A stretch of DNA of 64,000 nucleotides, taken from assembly GCA_029531795.1 (NCBI GenBank), contig JAPEIS010000004.1, forward strand, positions 1,054,001 to 1,118,000, given 5' to 3'. A program made the position numbers and the translations under genes. The notes below the pieces were generated by a model. It worked only from the letters and a program-made list of their open reading frames with translations, had not been told where the DNA came from and did no database searches. Positions 1 through 12,193 of the stretch are shown piece by piece (position 1 is the first letter of the stretch; every line of letters begins with the position of its first letter). This stretch comes from Sclerotinia nivalis. Its lineage: Eukaryota > Ascomycota > Leotiomycetes > Helotiales > Sclerotiniaceae.

Positions 1-791
1 TTGCTTCGAACTGATAAGAAACGCTTTGATATGCAGACCTGACACAACAGTCGAAGTCAAAGACTTGAAAGTCAATGGAGTCACAGGCTTCGAGGCTGAA
101 CATTTTTGTGTTAATTGGAATCAATTAGTCGATTGGGTTTCGGAGTGGGAGAATTATGGCAAGCCAGGTACTAAGTGAAAAGAATATCAGTACTCTAAGT
201 ATAAAATCTTGCTGTCCACCTGACAGTCTCTCGTTGTCTGTAGCAAACGTAATGATGAAGTCTGCTTCAAAACCTAACCCAATGTAAGACGGATGTAAGT
301 AGTATATAAGACACAATATGGCTAGCTTAGCAATACTTCTAGTCTCTGAGCCAGTGCAAAGGATGTTCAATGAAACTTAAACTCAAATCTGACGGAACTT
401 TCTATCGACCTGGCGCACCTTTCTGGCTACGTTCCATGCAGTAATGTTTCTCTTGAGCGGTACTCAGCACCATCGCTCAAATCTGGTGCTTGAGATATGA
501 CCTCGTTCAAGCTGCTTCTTACGAGGCATCTCCGTTCTTCAAGCTTCAAAGTTCAACCCTGACAACAATTGCCAATATATTGGTAATCTACTGGGTCAAT
601 GTTACTGCCCAAACTATCGGGCCGAATGGTTTTGAGAAAACCTTCATCCCGACCGACACGTTCAGGTGTTATAAACAAGCCCAAAACAGGGATGACACCG
701 CTTTCGTTCCACTCTGACCCTTCCAGGAGCACATTACTTATTTGATACACAGATGCTCATTTTCGCCAAGACCACTGTCCCAAGCATAGGG
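1..791. other. Left flank, no supported gene
   Basis: No gene is supported here. The open frames are short, on both strands, and show no recognisable domain. The segment ends at the GATG target duplication (792-795) of the Ginger-like element, so it is probably host intergenic DNA into which that element inserted. Confidence 0.6.
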
Positions 792-795
792 GATG

Positions 796-874
796 TGTTC
801 CGGGCCATTGCGCAATTTTGACATTCCGAAATGAACTTAGCTCATTCCGCAATGGGCTAGGTTGCGAAATGAGC
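796..874 (+). repeat. Left terminal inverted repeat and subterminal motifs of the Ginger-like element
   Basis: The first 20 bases match the right end inverted and exactly; after six unlike bases a further stretch matches (CATTCCGAAATGAACT). Beyond it lie copies of an AATGAGCTAG / CTAGCTCATT type motif, the same motif found repeatedly at the right end. Such subterminal repeats are typical transposase-binding sites. The LINE insertion begins just after this segment. Confidence 0.75.
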
Positions 875-1161
875 TAGTTGATACCGATTGATTGATTGAT
901 TAAATTAACGTCTACACTGAGTCTAAGACTATCTAAGACGGCTAGAGGCTCTTACGAACCCCTAACAGATAACATAATGAAGGTAAGCTGGCTTATAGGC
1001 CTGGCTAAGTATATGATTTAAATGATTGAGGTAAACTCAATCTTTTGAGTTGAATGGGGGAAGTGAAAACTAATCCTGAGGAATAATCCCGCTCTACAAA
1101 CGCTAAAGTATACTATAGAGATAACAAAAGAAATAATATTTATTTAAAATTGTAGAAGGAT

Positions 1162-3231
1162 TTATACCCTTCTTTCAATTTCATCATTCGTTTCTTCTTT
1201 TGTTCTTTTTGCTCCTTTTGCTTCTTTTGCTTCTATCTCTCCTCCTTCTCTTTGTGTTCGTTTGAGATACCATGATCTAGTAGCTATTCTTGTTGTATCG
1301 ATGAATTCGAGGGTTTTGATTGTTCCTGCTTTGGTATGAAGTAGGTATTTCATAGTGAGTTTGGACGATAAGTTATTTTCTTTGAGTTTTCTTCTTGTTT
1401 TTTTATATAAAGGGTAGTTGAGTAATAAATGATCAGGAGTTTTTCTTTTTCTATATCTACATTTATCATTTGCCGAGATTCCAAAGTGTTGTAAATATGA
1501 TTTGAAGTATTTGTGATCAATCTTTAATTGGAAAAGGGCATTGATGATATTTCTTTTGATATTCCCTGGGATACCGATTTTTGAGTTGGTTTTCCAAGGG
1601 TAAGTTTTTGTATATGATGATGATGATTGTTGGGGGTTGTTTGTATTGAGAAGGATAATCCAATCTTCAGATTTCGTTTTTTTGATATCCATTCCTAATG
1701 AGGCAAAGCTAGTTTTGTTCGATGATGATTTTAGTTTTGTAGTTTCTTTTGCAAGGGTATCGGCTAGTTTGTTTCCTTCTACCGAGGTATGTTTAGGGAT
1801 CCAATTGAGGGAGATCTCGGTTCCTTTCCTTATGAGAGTTTCTGTGGCCTTGATTGTTTTGATTTGGTATGTTTGATTAGGAGTATTCGAAGGTGTTTTC
1901 AATCGGTAAAGTCTGGTTTGATTATCAGAGTAGATCTTGAATTTCTGGTTTGATTGAGTTATGGAATTTGTGTATTCGATTGTTTTTGTGATTCTAAGAA
2001 GTTTATTATTATATATTAATTGATTTATACTAATATTGAGTGTTTCTTTGTGAAGAATTTGATCGCTGGCCGAAATAGTAACGATCCCGATTTTTACTTT
2101 TATCCTTTTCAAGGTTGACGAAGCATTTGTATATATAACGATGGTGTTTTTGCTTCTATATTTGAAAGCTAGATTATGTATGATTGCAGTATCTTCCTTG
2201 GGTAGTTTGCTGATATTGACTTTGTATGGAATATCCCTTTTCCAAGGGGGGAAGTGGAAGTGATCAATTTTTTCTAAAACGAGGGAATCGTATTCTTCTT
2301 TGATTGAATTATTGATTCTTTTGAGTTGAGTGGGTTTTGGATATTTTCTTTGTGGAGTAGAAATCGCATCCTGATTCTCCTTTTCAGCAATTAGCTTCGA
2401 TATAATTTGATTGATTGGATGTGACCGGGAGATTTTTAATAATCTGAAAGTATATTGTTTTATTTCAGTATTTAATCTGACTTCTGGAGGGCAAAGGGCT
2501 GTTTCTATTTTTATTGGTTTGATAGGTGAGGTTTTGAAGACTTCTAGAATCTTGCGAAGAGTTAGGTTCTGAATTGATTGAAGAGTTTTCTTGAATTGAA
2601 TTTGACTTTTTTATTAAATGATAGAACTGTAATCGGTTATATTGGTTATACAAGTCATATATAATTGTCTTATGGCTTTGGGACTAAGTCCTTTCTTAGT
2701 ATTAGTTAGTCTAGTTATTCGATAGAACGAGGTTTTGGCTTGAGTAGTTCTGATTGTAATGTATTGTTTGAAGCTAAGACCAGGATCGAATTATATATTT
2801 AATCATTTGATTAGTGTCGAAGGTTGAACAATCTCGAGATTGGGTAGCTTGATTGGAGTGTCTTTTGTGTATTTGGATGTGGAGAAATGTATTAGCTCTG
2901 TTTTTGTTAAATCGAATTGGATAGTGTTTTTTTTATTAAGAGTATAGATATTTATAATTGCTTTTTCGAGAGTGAGAATATTCTTTTTTCAATTGGTAGA
3001 GTGAGTGATCAAGGCTATATTATTAATATATGAAAGAAATCCAATTGAGTTCGATTGAAAGAGATCTCGAATATAGATTAAGAAGAGGATTGGTGATATA
3101 GGGTTTCTTTGGGGGATTCCAGTATTGATTGGTTTGAACGATTCTGTTTGAGTATCGAATGCGAGTTTGAGTAGTCTTTCTTTTAGAAATGATGAGATCC
3201 AAGTTATGAGATTAGTTGGAAGATGTAATTT
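1162..3231 (-). pseudogene. LINE ORF2, C-terminal part (RT palm to RNase H), broken
   Basis: This is the downstream half of the LINE polyprotein, separated from its N-terminal half at 17433-19313 by the Copia insertion. The upper part (about 2600-3231) reads as reverse-transcriptase palm with the motif GIPQRNPISPILF and a mutated active site (YINN where YADD is expected), broken by several stops. The open stretch 1162-2112 (316 codons) carries an RNase H domain (LNWIPKHTSVEGNKLADTLA near residue 100) and a Cys/His-type tail. It cannot be functional: the frame is broken and the domain lacks its upstream half. Confidence 0.8.
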
Positions 3232-3236
3232 CTTGT

Positions 3237-3382
3237 TGTCGGAACATGGTCACGTGTTGTTACCCCACCTTGATATATAACCTTTCTGTACGGAGAGGAC
3301 TTTAGAAGAAAAAGAACTCATTATATAATACAATATTATTCATCTAATTTGAATATTGTTGTTATTCTTTGTTTTCCTAATA
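3237..3382 (+). repeat. 5' LTR of the Copia element
   Basis: This is the 146-bp partner of 17282-17427. The two align without gaps and differ at 16 positions, all C in one copy and T in the other on the plus strand. The end reads CCTAATA here where the other copy keeps CCCAACA. Confidence 0.9.
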
Positions 3383-3975
3383 CTAATCAATGGTTGATCG
3401 GATTATTTGTTAATCACAGAGCAGCAAGAAACGAATAGAAGAGGTGTACGAAGAAAGACGAAAGGAAATTTCAGATCTCACCTGTACTAAGATTTCGTAT
3501 AATTGATCTCCTAATCTGTAATCAAATTGTACTATCTGTTCTTTTATATGCTAATGATTGTTAATTGAATACAATTTGTGATCAAAAGGTATGAAAATCT
3601 TCGAAGATATTATAGTTGATTACAATCTATAGCGATTTTCAAAAAAACAGTGTACTTGCGTTCATTACACATTTCGTACATTTAGTAACACTCTGTACGA
3701 TCTTATTCATCTATTTTTATTTCTATTTTCATTTAATTTATTCTTTTATTTGAAAATTCATCGAAAAATTATCGTGATTTATTATTTATATTGAAAATTT
3801 ATCAATTCTTTTATTGAAAATTCCATTCTTTCAATATGTTTCTAATCCCTAACAACATTATGTACAAGATCGAGGGATGGGGATTAGACTTTTACCCAAA
3901 TGATATTATATAACTTCGAAAAGGAAAAATTAATGTATATATTACAATATAAATAATCGATTGTCAAGATAGATG

Positions 3976-5048
3976 TTATGTACAAGAACGCTTATGGTGT
4001 GAATTCGTTGAATTCTTTGAAGATTGGATAGAAGATATATTCAAGTTAGGAAACCGTGCTTATTTGAAATTTCTTCGCATATACTTGATACGACATTATG
4101 TGTATGTGAAATCGGCGATAGGAATTGGATATACCAAACGACTCGCAGAAGCTTTACAGGAATTCAAAGAATTATCGAACGATATCTTCGAAGAATATGC
4201 TCAAATCGTGACGGATTTCTTTATCGAATTTAATGTGTTAACTAGAACTACAATACACTGTACGAATACAATAAAACCAGAAGTCGTATTACCATCGATC
4301 GAAACACATTATAGAACTGTGCTTCCAAATGTACGACCTTCAATTAAAGTTTCAGAAGAACCACAATTATTTCCTCGATTCAATGCTTTATATTCACCAA
4401 ACACCGAACCATCTACAATGAATCTACAAGAACAACTGTTTCGTATGAATATATCGAAACTTCTTGCAGATCTAATGAAGATATACAGATCTAACAATCA
4501 GAAATATAGTGGTGAAGAGTACGATTTTTTGAATCTCAAATTACAAGTGTTTTATGATTGTTGTAGGAAGGTTGGTATTGTACGAGAAAATTATCATCTT
4601 GCGTTTTCAACAATGTTGCAAGACAAGACTCTCGATTTCTATTATAATAAAATCTCTAGACGGTATCAAGATTTCGATTCAATGATCAAAACCATACAAA
4701 TGCATTTCGAAACCGAAGAAAGAAGGCAGAAATACCTTATGGAATGGCGTATGACAACTTTACCAATAATCGTACAAAGAAATCCAAAGAAAACTTTGTT
4801 AGAGAATCTCGAAATACTATTTATAACTCTTTGTATATTACAAAATGGTCTTATTGACGATTATCAAACCGAGTTGAGTTTAAGAGATCAAATATTGAAC
4901 GCTTGTTGTAATGTATGAGAATGTACAAGTGTATTATTGAAACCAACAACATCATACGAAGGATTGTGTGCAGAGCTTAGAAATTCAATTGGACTTGCTA
5001 TACGTACAAAGGAATTATCTTCGATTGTATATTTTCAGAACGAAGATG
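3976..5048 (+). pseudogene. Copia gag, 5' part
   Basis: An open frame runs to a TGA at 4916-4918 and then on in the same frame to the Gypsy insertion point. The TGA is consistent with a CGA codon that lost its C. The predicted product is hydrophilic with no striking motif, as usual for copia capsid regions. Joining the frame across the Gypsy insertion (position 5048 or 5053 to 12486) keeps the reading frame into the zinc knuckle near 12640-12690, so the two parts were once one gag. I see no ATG upstream in frame, so the true start is lost or mutated. Confidence 0.65.
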
Positions 5049-5053
5049 ATGAC

Positions 5054-5340
5054 TGTTAAGATCACATAGGCAAAGAATCAATTAGTCGTAAAACCGTAGC
5101 CCCAAACTTTTCATTACCCTTTCTAATCATGAATAAACTATTACTTTTAAGTTCAATCAATAAAGAGATATCAGAACGCCTATAGTTCGCCACCATTCCT
5201 GTCCTTTCATAAACAATACAAAGAAGCTTGTTTACTAAACATTCCAAACTGATCGATGACGTTCCTACGCTGATGATTCGAAATGAGAACGCCTCCGTCT
5301 AGGTTTCTTGTTTTGACGAAACTGTTGCGTGATCGTAACA
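5054..5340 (-). repeat. 3' LTR of the Gypsy element
   Basis: This 287-bp repeat differs from its partner 12194-12480 at one base. In the element's own orientation it is the downstream LTR. It also lies directly upstream of the antisense gene at 5620, so it may serve as that gene's promoter on the opposite strand. That is inference. Confidence 0.95.
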
Positions 5341-5356
5341 GAGCCTTCCCTTCAAG
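5341..5356 (-). promoter_or_regulatory. Polypurine tract of the Gypsy element
   Basis: Read on the minus strand, a purine run (TTGAAGGGAAGG then CTC) abuts the LTR start at 5340. This is where the plus-strand DNA primer of a retroelement is expected. The assignment rests on position and composition. Confidence 0.6.
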
Positions 5357-5619
5357 GCTTCGCTCCTGAGAAGCCTATTGGTTCTGAAGTCGTTTGCTGT
5401 TCTTAAATCATTTGCCAGATGCGAGATGCCGTCGGGCAACAACATGAATGTAGCGTTTGGTCCCTTGTGTAACAAATAAATACAAACAAAACATAAACAA
5501 TAACAACGCGTAGTCCGCTCTACCAGAGCATTATAAACTTTTCAATTCTTCATTTCAATTTCCTGCAATTCTCTTGTTGATATTGCGATAATACCATCAA
5601 ATTCCTGAATACCTTCAAT

Positions 5620-7076
5620 ATGTCTCATCAAGCCCCCGAATTAGCAACGCGATCTGCTCGCTTACCTCCACAACTCACACAATCAATTTGTCTCCGCTGC
5701 GCTAAGCGCATAGCCAATTACGATAGCAGAAAAGTTCTACCAGATGGGGAGGTAATCAGTGAGGAATGTTTCTTCCCCAAAGGAGTCGATTTATCATGTG
5801 CCGAATGCACCCGAAAGAAGAAAACTTGTGATGCACCACCAGAAATATTTCATTCTGCCATAAATCGAATGTTGCGGCTACGTCGCGAATGGGAAGCGGC
5901 TCCAGCAGGTTCTCCAGAAGAAGCGGCAGTTCGAAGAAGTTTAAATAGTCGTCAGCTTAATTTTACTCGAAGAGTGGAAGCTTTTCTTCGCAAACAAAAG
6001 AAGCATGGTTTAAAGCGAGAACCTCGGGATACGAAAGAGGCTGTATTAGCGTTGAATGTACAGGTGGAGAAAGGGGTGAAGTTGCTCGAGACCGGTGTAG
6101 ATTTGTTTCGATATTTCGTCGGTATATCCATAATGTTTATAAATGCTTTTGACTAATTTTCCACTAGCTAGAGCAAAATTCTGTGGATAAATTGGCAAGT
6201 GAGGCCAAATTGGAGGATACCTCTAGTGAGGAGGATAGTTCTGATGCTGCCCCTGCTCGATCCAAATCGTCGAAATCCTTTCGTGCTCCGGCAAAACGAG
6301 CAAGCCGCAAAAGTGCCAAAGGCAAAACAAAAGATACGCGGAATACTGGCGATCATGTAGTGAAAGAGGAATGGACAGCTCCACCTTCTATTTTTAAAAC
6401 AAAGAAGATTGGAGAAGTTCGCAAATTGGTTCCCGCAAAAAGAAAGATATCGGAACTTGTTGAACCTCTCGACGATGATGATGAGGACATTGAACCGACT
6501 GGTGGCGGAAAACCCTCGGCTCCTAAAAAGTCCAAGAAGGAGAAGACTAAAACTTCTATTGTGGTCAATATACCTTCTTCGCCTTCAAAAAGCTTTGGTA
6601 CATTGAGTACTATTCCGGAACCAAGCGTGGTACCGTCGGCGAAGCGTCAAGAAGCATCTGTTCCCTTGACGAAATCAAGTGTGCCAATAATGGGCAAGGA
6701 AGCAACTGGGGATGGGGATTTGTTGAATTTTTCTAGCCCTGATACTGTGAGTAATATCCCAGGTGAGCACGATTCATATGAAAGGGCTCTTGTTTCCAAA
6801 CAATGAATATAATGAATCTTTATTGACCGATGACTAGTCGTTAACGAACCTGTCGGACCAAGACTTCGAGCCGTAGACAGCTCTCTTTCTGGTATGCGGA
6901 TATCACAGGTTACACGTCGTAATCCTGTCGTTGAGGAGCATATCAGACGCATGTTTCATCAATCGGCTGAGCCAGATACTGATGAAAATTCTGATAATAT
7001 TGGGGAGGATGGCCTGTTGAAGATAGAGGTGAGGGAGCGGAGGAAGCGTGAACGCTATATGGCAAAGGAAAATTAA
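5620..7076 (+). CDS. Antisense accessory gene of the Gypsy element, six-cysteine zinc-cluster-like protein
   Basis: I infer three exons: 5620-6121, 6172-6762 and 6838-7076, joined in phase with GT..AG introns of 50 and 75 bp, giving 443 codons. The N-terminus has cysteines at residues 24, 27, 50, 60, 63 and 70 (C-x2-C-x22-C-x9-C-x2-C-x6-C). This resembles a fungal Zn2Cys6 cluster with a long first loop. The rest is lysine/serine-rich with acidic runs and likely nuclear localisation stretches, and it ends in a basic helix. The gene lies between the element's 3' LTR and integrase, converging on pol with 107 bp between stops. Because it is antisense, its introns would survive retrotransposition. 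From memory, extra genes have been reported in Botrytis Gypsy elements; identity with one of those was not checked. Function unknown. Confidence 0.75.
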
Positions 7077-7183
7077 TGTATTAGAAAGGTTTTCAAAATA
7101 ATAGGTAAAGTGAGTGAGCGTTTTTTTTTAAAATATCGGTATTCCAATAGAACTAATATGATTTTCGGTGTGTTTCAATCGTA

Positions 7184-10100
7184 TTACTTCTTAGTTCTTT
7201 GCCTTCGTTGTATCGGTGATGCCTTTTCCTTTTCATAGTTTTCCAATTGTCTTTTGACATGCGTTAAATTTCGTGAAGCTTCCCAAGTATCTTCCGCTGG
7301 TTGATAGCCTTTCCATCGTACTAAATATTGCATTCCTCGTCCTTTTTTCCTATGTGCTAATACCTCCTCAACTTCATATTCCGTATATCCATCAATTTCT
7401 TCAGGAGGCGGAGGATCAGCGACACCATCACGTTGATGCCACGGTTCTAGTAAAGAAACATGGAAGACGTTGTGTATTTTGTATGATGATGGAAGTGCTA
7501 GTTCATATGCTTGTCCACTGCTCATAATATTGGTGATAGTAAAGGGGCCTATAAAGCGATCGGAAAATTTCTTTTTGGGTCGTAATTGTTTAATGTTTTT
7601 GGTACTGAGCATAACTTTATCGCCGATATGAAATCGCTGGGGTAGATCCTTCTTATTATTCTCTGATCTCCTTTTTGTAGACTTTTCCCAAATCTCTACT
7701 AATTTTGCCCTTTCTTGATTCAACGATTCAATACGTTCTTTTGCAGCGGGTGCCTTCCCTTCGGCATCGGCGTCCTCGCCGATGTAGTTGAAAGTAGGTA
7801 GATATCCATACATTGCTTTGAAAGGTGCTTCTCCAATTGTACTGTGCCATGTTGCATTATATGTGAATTCTGCCAGGGGTAGTAGCGCAGCCCAATCATC
7901 CTGTCTCCAATTTGCATAACAAGTAATATAATGAATTAGATTTTGATTTTGACGTTCTGTTTGACCATCGGTTTGTGGATGAAATGCGGTGGATAATTTG
8001 CGGCGAATTCTTAAATAAAACATTAAACTGCTCCAAAATTTACTTGCAAATTGTGGTCCTCTGTCAGATATTATCCCTTCCGGCGCACCGAAGTCTTTAA
8101 AAACATGTCGAAATAGAATTTCTGCTAGTTCTGGTGAAGTTATTGTTTTATTAACTGGAATGTATCGAGCGAGTTTCGTGTATCTGTTGACAACCACAAG
8201 TACAGCATCGTATACATGTTTATCTACTTTAGAAGGGGGTAAATCTGTGACAAAATCCATTGTTATTTCTTTCCAAGGACCTGAAGGAAGTGGTAGGGTT
8301 TGTAACTCGCCGTGAGGCCGATGCCGTTTCACGGCTGTCCGTTGACAGACAGCACATGTTCGTACATGCCTTTTTACATCTTTCATCATACTATGCCAGA
8401 AATACTTGTTTTTCAAGATTTCCCATGTTTTCTTAACACCCCAATGACCCCCCATAGGATCATCGTGATGGACCTGTAAGATTTCTGCTTTCACAGCATT
8501 ATCTGGCGGTACGAAGGCACGCCCATTATACTTGAGCAAACCATCGGCGTCGACTTGCCAAAGTGCGGCGTCTCCAGCGGAACCACTTCTAAGCCTCAGA
8601 TACTCTTTATTCTTTGTAAAATCGTCATTCTCCTGAAGCCGCAACAAAGTATTTCTCATTGGCTCAGATATAGGTTCGAATGCTGTTTCGTCAGCTGTCA
8701 ATACACAAGCCAACCGACGTGGTAGCGACTGTTTGCAACCAGTCATCACCAGTGACCTTCCTGAGTCACGAAGGGGCAAGCTATACCCATCCCTTTGAAA
8801 AAGGCCTATTGTATTTCTCAGGGATTCTGTCTCCACTGTGGACAGATAAAAAAGTGCAGCAATAACTGCGGTGTTCCTTAATTTGTTTTGTAATGTAGGC
8901 AGCATTTCATTGATTCCATTTACATCTTCGGCATAGTCGGGTCTTCTTGACGGACCATCAGCGGGGTTCAATTTTCCGGACCTATATGTGATTATGAAAT
9001 CGTAAGCCGCTAAAACTTCAGCCTATCGTGCTTGTCGTCCATTAAGTTGCTTTGTTTTCATGAAATATTGAAGACTATTGTGATCCGTTTTGACCACAAT
9101 TGTATGCTGACTACTTGCGACATAATGCCGCCATTGAACAAAAGCTGTATAAATAGCTAAAAGTTCTTGATCATGTGTAAAATACCTTTGCTCAACTGAA
9201 GTGAGTTTTCTTGAATAAAAGGCAACGGGATGCCATCGGGAAGCAGTAGGATCATTTAGATCGTCAAAAAATAATTGAGAAAGTACGCATCCTAAAGCAA
9301 ATCCAGAAGCATCTGTTTCGAGTAAGATTCGGAGGGCTGGTTCAAAATGTCTGAGTATTGGTGCAGTAGTGAATGCCTTCTTTAGATTATCAAAGGCTTC
9401 CTGAGCCTCCTTAGTCCATTTAAATTCTAATACAGCTTTTCCTTTTTTGGTGCCTTTTAATAAATCGGTTAAACCATAGGCTATTCGTGAATATCCGGCG
9501 ATAAATCGACGGTAGAAGTTTGCAAAGCCTAGGAAAACTTGGACATCACGGAGCGATTTTGGTTCAGGCCACTCTGTAATTGTCTGAATTCGGCTTGGTT
9601 CCATAGTGACGCCTTTTCCTGATACAATAAAGCCTAAGAACTCGACTTCATGTGTATAAAATACACATTTCTTCAATTTCGCATAAAGTTTATATTCAAT
9701 CAATTTAGCGAGAACTTTGCGAACGTCGGCAGTATGTGTTTCCTTGTCTTTAGAATAAATGAGAATATCGTCTAAATATATAACACAAATGCTATCTGTA
9801 AGACCAATGAGTGCTTGATTAATATAAGTTTGAAAAGTTGCAGGAGCATTCGTCAAACCAAAAGGCATGACTAGATACTCAAATTGGCCATATCGAGTGC
9901 GGAAAGCCGTCTTCCATTCATCGCCTTCCCGTATGCGTATTCGATGGTAAGCATCTTTCAAATCGAGTTTTGTGAAAAAGACCCCTTGTCTTAAGCGATC
10001 CAAAGATTCGCTAATTAAAGGTAAAGGTGTACGATCCTTTTTCGTAATTTTATTAAGGCCACGATAATCAACACATAATCGATAACCACCATCTTTCTTT

Positions 10101-10963
10101 GGTACAAACATAATTGGCGCATCAGCAAAGCTAATCGAACGGCGGATCCAACCTTTCTTTTGATATTCGTCAAGGTATTGTCGTAGAACAGTTAATTCTT
10201 GTTCTGATAAAGCGTATATTGGTCCCCAAGGTGGAGTAGTTCCAGGTTCGAGATCAATGCGATGTTCCATTGGGTGATGATCGGGAAGCAAGCTGCTCTC
10301 ATCTTCAGAAAAAGCCTGTTCATATTCTTTGTATTCGGGAGGTATTTTTAAAGGTGCTAATGTTAAGATTTTTCGGTTTTTGGGTGAAAATCGCATAATA
10401 GAATTGGTTTCAGGTAGAAGTACACAAATTGTAGCTCCAGCTTTCATATCTCGATATAATTCTTTTGCTGTTATCATTTCCATATCATGCAATGCGGGAC
10501 GAAAGCGGAGAGTAGTTGATTTCCAATTAATATCTGGATTCACAGTTTGAAGCTATGGCAGCCCTAAAATAGCATCGATTTCGGGTAGATCCAAAGTAGC
10601 GGCAGTAAATCGATGAGTGTGAGTTCTTTTTTCTTTGGAATCGTCTAATACTTCGACAGTAAATTGATGATCACCATATGAGGGTATGCTCATCCCACTA
10701 GCAGATACTAATGGAGTGCCTTTTCCAGGATTAGGAATCCAGTCCCATTCAATACACTTGCTTTGTTGAATAATATTAGCTTGCGCACCAGAATCGATAA
10801 GACAGCGGAGTTTTGTCGGAATATTATTAACTTGAAAAGTTGCTTCAATAACTAAGATAGTACGTCCCTCTTGTTGAGGACCCAGAGTCATCGGAACGGT
10901 TAAAATTACTGCTGGGTCTGATCGTTTCCCTGATTCTTTTCCTCTTGGGAATGTGTAGGACAA
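7184..10963 (-). pseudogene. Gypsy pol: protease, RT, RNase H, integrase, chromodomain (two stops)
   Basis: The frame opens within the gag overlap at 10963 and is reached by -1 frameshifting. Protease shows LIDSGAQANII. RT shows the active site YLDD in a classic context, and RNase H follows. The integrase shows an HHCC finger (H..H, CAVC) and the D-D-E core (MDFVTDLP, SDRGPQF, QTDGQTERQ). The last 60 residues form a chromodomain (YLVRWKGY). Two TAG stops interrupt it, at 10553-10555 and 9023-9025. Both sit where the family has tryptophan, so each is TGG changed to TAG, a CpA-to-TpA change on the plus strand. Otherwise the frame is open throughout, so this copy is only just inactive. Confidence 0.9.
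10879..10930 (-). promoter_or_regulatory. -1 programmed ribosomal frameshift signal, gag to pol
   Basis: On the minus strand the heptamer GGGAAAC (10930-10924) is in gag frame as G GGA AAC, a known -1 slippery type. It is followed by a 5-base spacer and by GACCCAG (10918-10912), which pairs perfectly with CTGGGTC (10885-10879) across a 26-base loop. Gag stops at 10906 and the pol frame is exactly -1 relative to gag. Heptamer, spacer and stem are all in the expected arrangement. A pseudoknot was not assessed. Confidence 0.82.
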
Positions 10964-12120
10964 GCGCGAGATTGATGATCTCCTTTACACCATCGGCATA
11001 CAGGCGGATTAGTGCATCCATTTGCATAATGACCCTTTTGTTGACAACGGAAACAAATCAGGTCCCTTTGTCTATAATCGTTTTTCTGGTTTTCTTTGTT
11101 GGGTTTTTCCTTTGAAGGAGATTTAGAACGCTGCTGCGATTGTGTATCGGTCGCTGATGATGTATTATTTTGCTGTTTAGATGATTCATTTTGAGAACGA
11201 TTAAAGGATGAATTTGATGATATAGCTGTATTGTTTTGTCTTCGACCACGAGGCGGATCATTTGCGTCTTGTGAGCGGTACATTTTATCCACATTCTCGA
11301 GACGACATGCTTGCTTAATTAAATCGTTTCGACTTTCAGGCTGTTGAATGGATTCTGAAATTCGTTTAGCAATATGGGGAAGTAAACCTGATAAAAGTCG
11401 TTCTTTACGGACACTGTCCGCTTCAGATTCGATTTCCTCCTCCAGACTATCGAGGTGTGCTACAAAACTGTTCACACTTTGATTAGATTGTTGTTTAGCA
11501 TTGATGATTTGTTGTATAGCATGTCGCTGTCGATTGCCTTTATCTAATATCGCATCGCACATGTATTCTTTGAATTCTTCCCAAGACATATTAGAATTCG
11601 TTGTAGAAGCTTCATATCGACGCCAAACCGCAAGTGGTTGTTGTTGAAAGTATTGAATAACATGATCTATCTTCTTTTGATCAGTTGGGAAATAATACCC
11701 ATCATCATTTCGAAACATAAGTTCAGCCTGGAAAAAGAAATCCTTTGCTTCTCCAATATTAAGACCTTTATAAGATGGTAGCTTTTGAAGTTTTGGAGGT
11801 TTCCCTGGAGAAGCATGAATGGGGTTAGACGTCGCCCCTGTTCCTCTGGCGATCGCTGATGGTAAATTAGATACCCTTTCCTGTATAAGACGAGCAAAAG
11901 TCTCTTCAATTTCTTGTTGATTTGCTTGCTTGAAAACATCGAACTCTTCTTGTATGTTTTCAAGTCTTTGCGTCAGATCTAATTCCAATTGTGTAGTGGG
12001 TTGACGACTAGGTATAGGCGTCTCGCCTTCGATCCCACTAAGGGTCCTGGAAGCATTATTTCGACTTTGAGAAGTATTTGAATTAGTCGGACGACCTGGA
12101 GTATTTCTTGTTCCAACCAT
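10906..12120 (-). CDS. Gypsy gag (capsid and nucleocapsid)
   Basis: The 404-residue product starts [11 protein letters not shown] and is uninterrupted. The middle is a typical Ty3-type capsid: aromatic helices with a WRRYEAS-like stretch and a conserved EEFKEYM region. The C-terminus has two CCHC knuckles, C-x2-C-x4-H-x4-C ([14 protein letters not shown]) and C-x2-C-x3-H-x4-C ([13 protein letters not shown]), which bind the element's RNA. It overlaps pol by 58 bases, with the frameshift signal in the overlap. The intact frame beside a pol with only two stops fits a recent insertion. Confidence 0.92.
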   Translation of the reverse strand: MVGTRNTPGRPTNSNTSQSRNNASRTLSGIEGETPIPSRQPTTQLELDLTQRLENIQEEFDVFKQANQQEIEETFARLIQERVSNLPSAIARGTGATSNPIHASPGKPPKLQKLPSYKGLNIGEAKDFFFQAELMFRNDDGYYFPTDQKKIDHVIQYFQQQPLAVWRRYEASTTNSNMSWEEFKEYMCDAILDKGNRQRHAIQQIINAKQQSNQSVNSFVAHLDSLEEEIESEADSVRKERLLSGLLPHIAKRISESIQQPESRNDLIKQACRLENVDKMYRSQDANDPPRGRRQNNTAISSNSSFNRSQNESSKQQNNTSSATDTQSQQRSKSPSKEKPNKENQKNDYRQRDLICFRCQQKGHYANGCTNPPVCRWCKGDHQSRACPTHSQEEKNQGNDQTQQ

Positions 12121-12193
12121 TGCTATCCGATGGGGTTCCGTTAAGATACCGATAACTAATTGACGAGTTGCTCTTCAGATGAATGAAAAGAAT

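Noticed and set aside
125..717. Short open frames left of the transposon nest
   Set aside because: They overlap on both strands, are under 85 codons and show no domain or splice structure.
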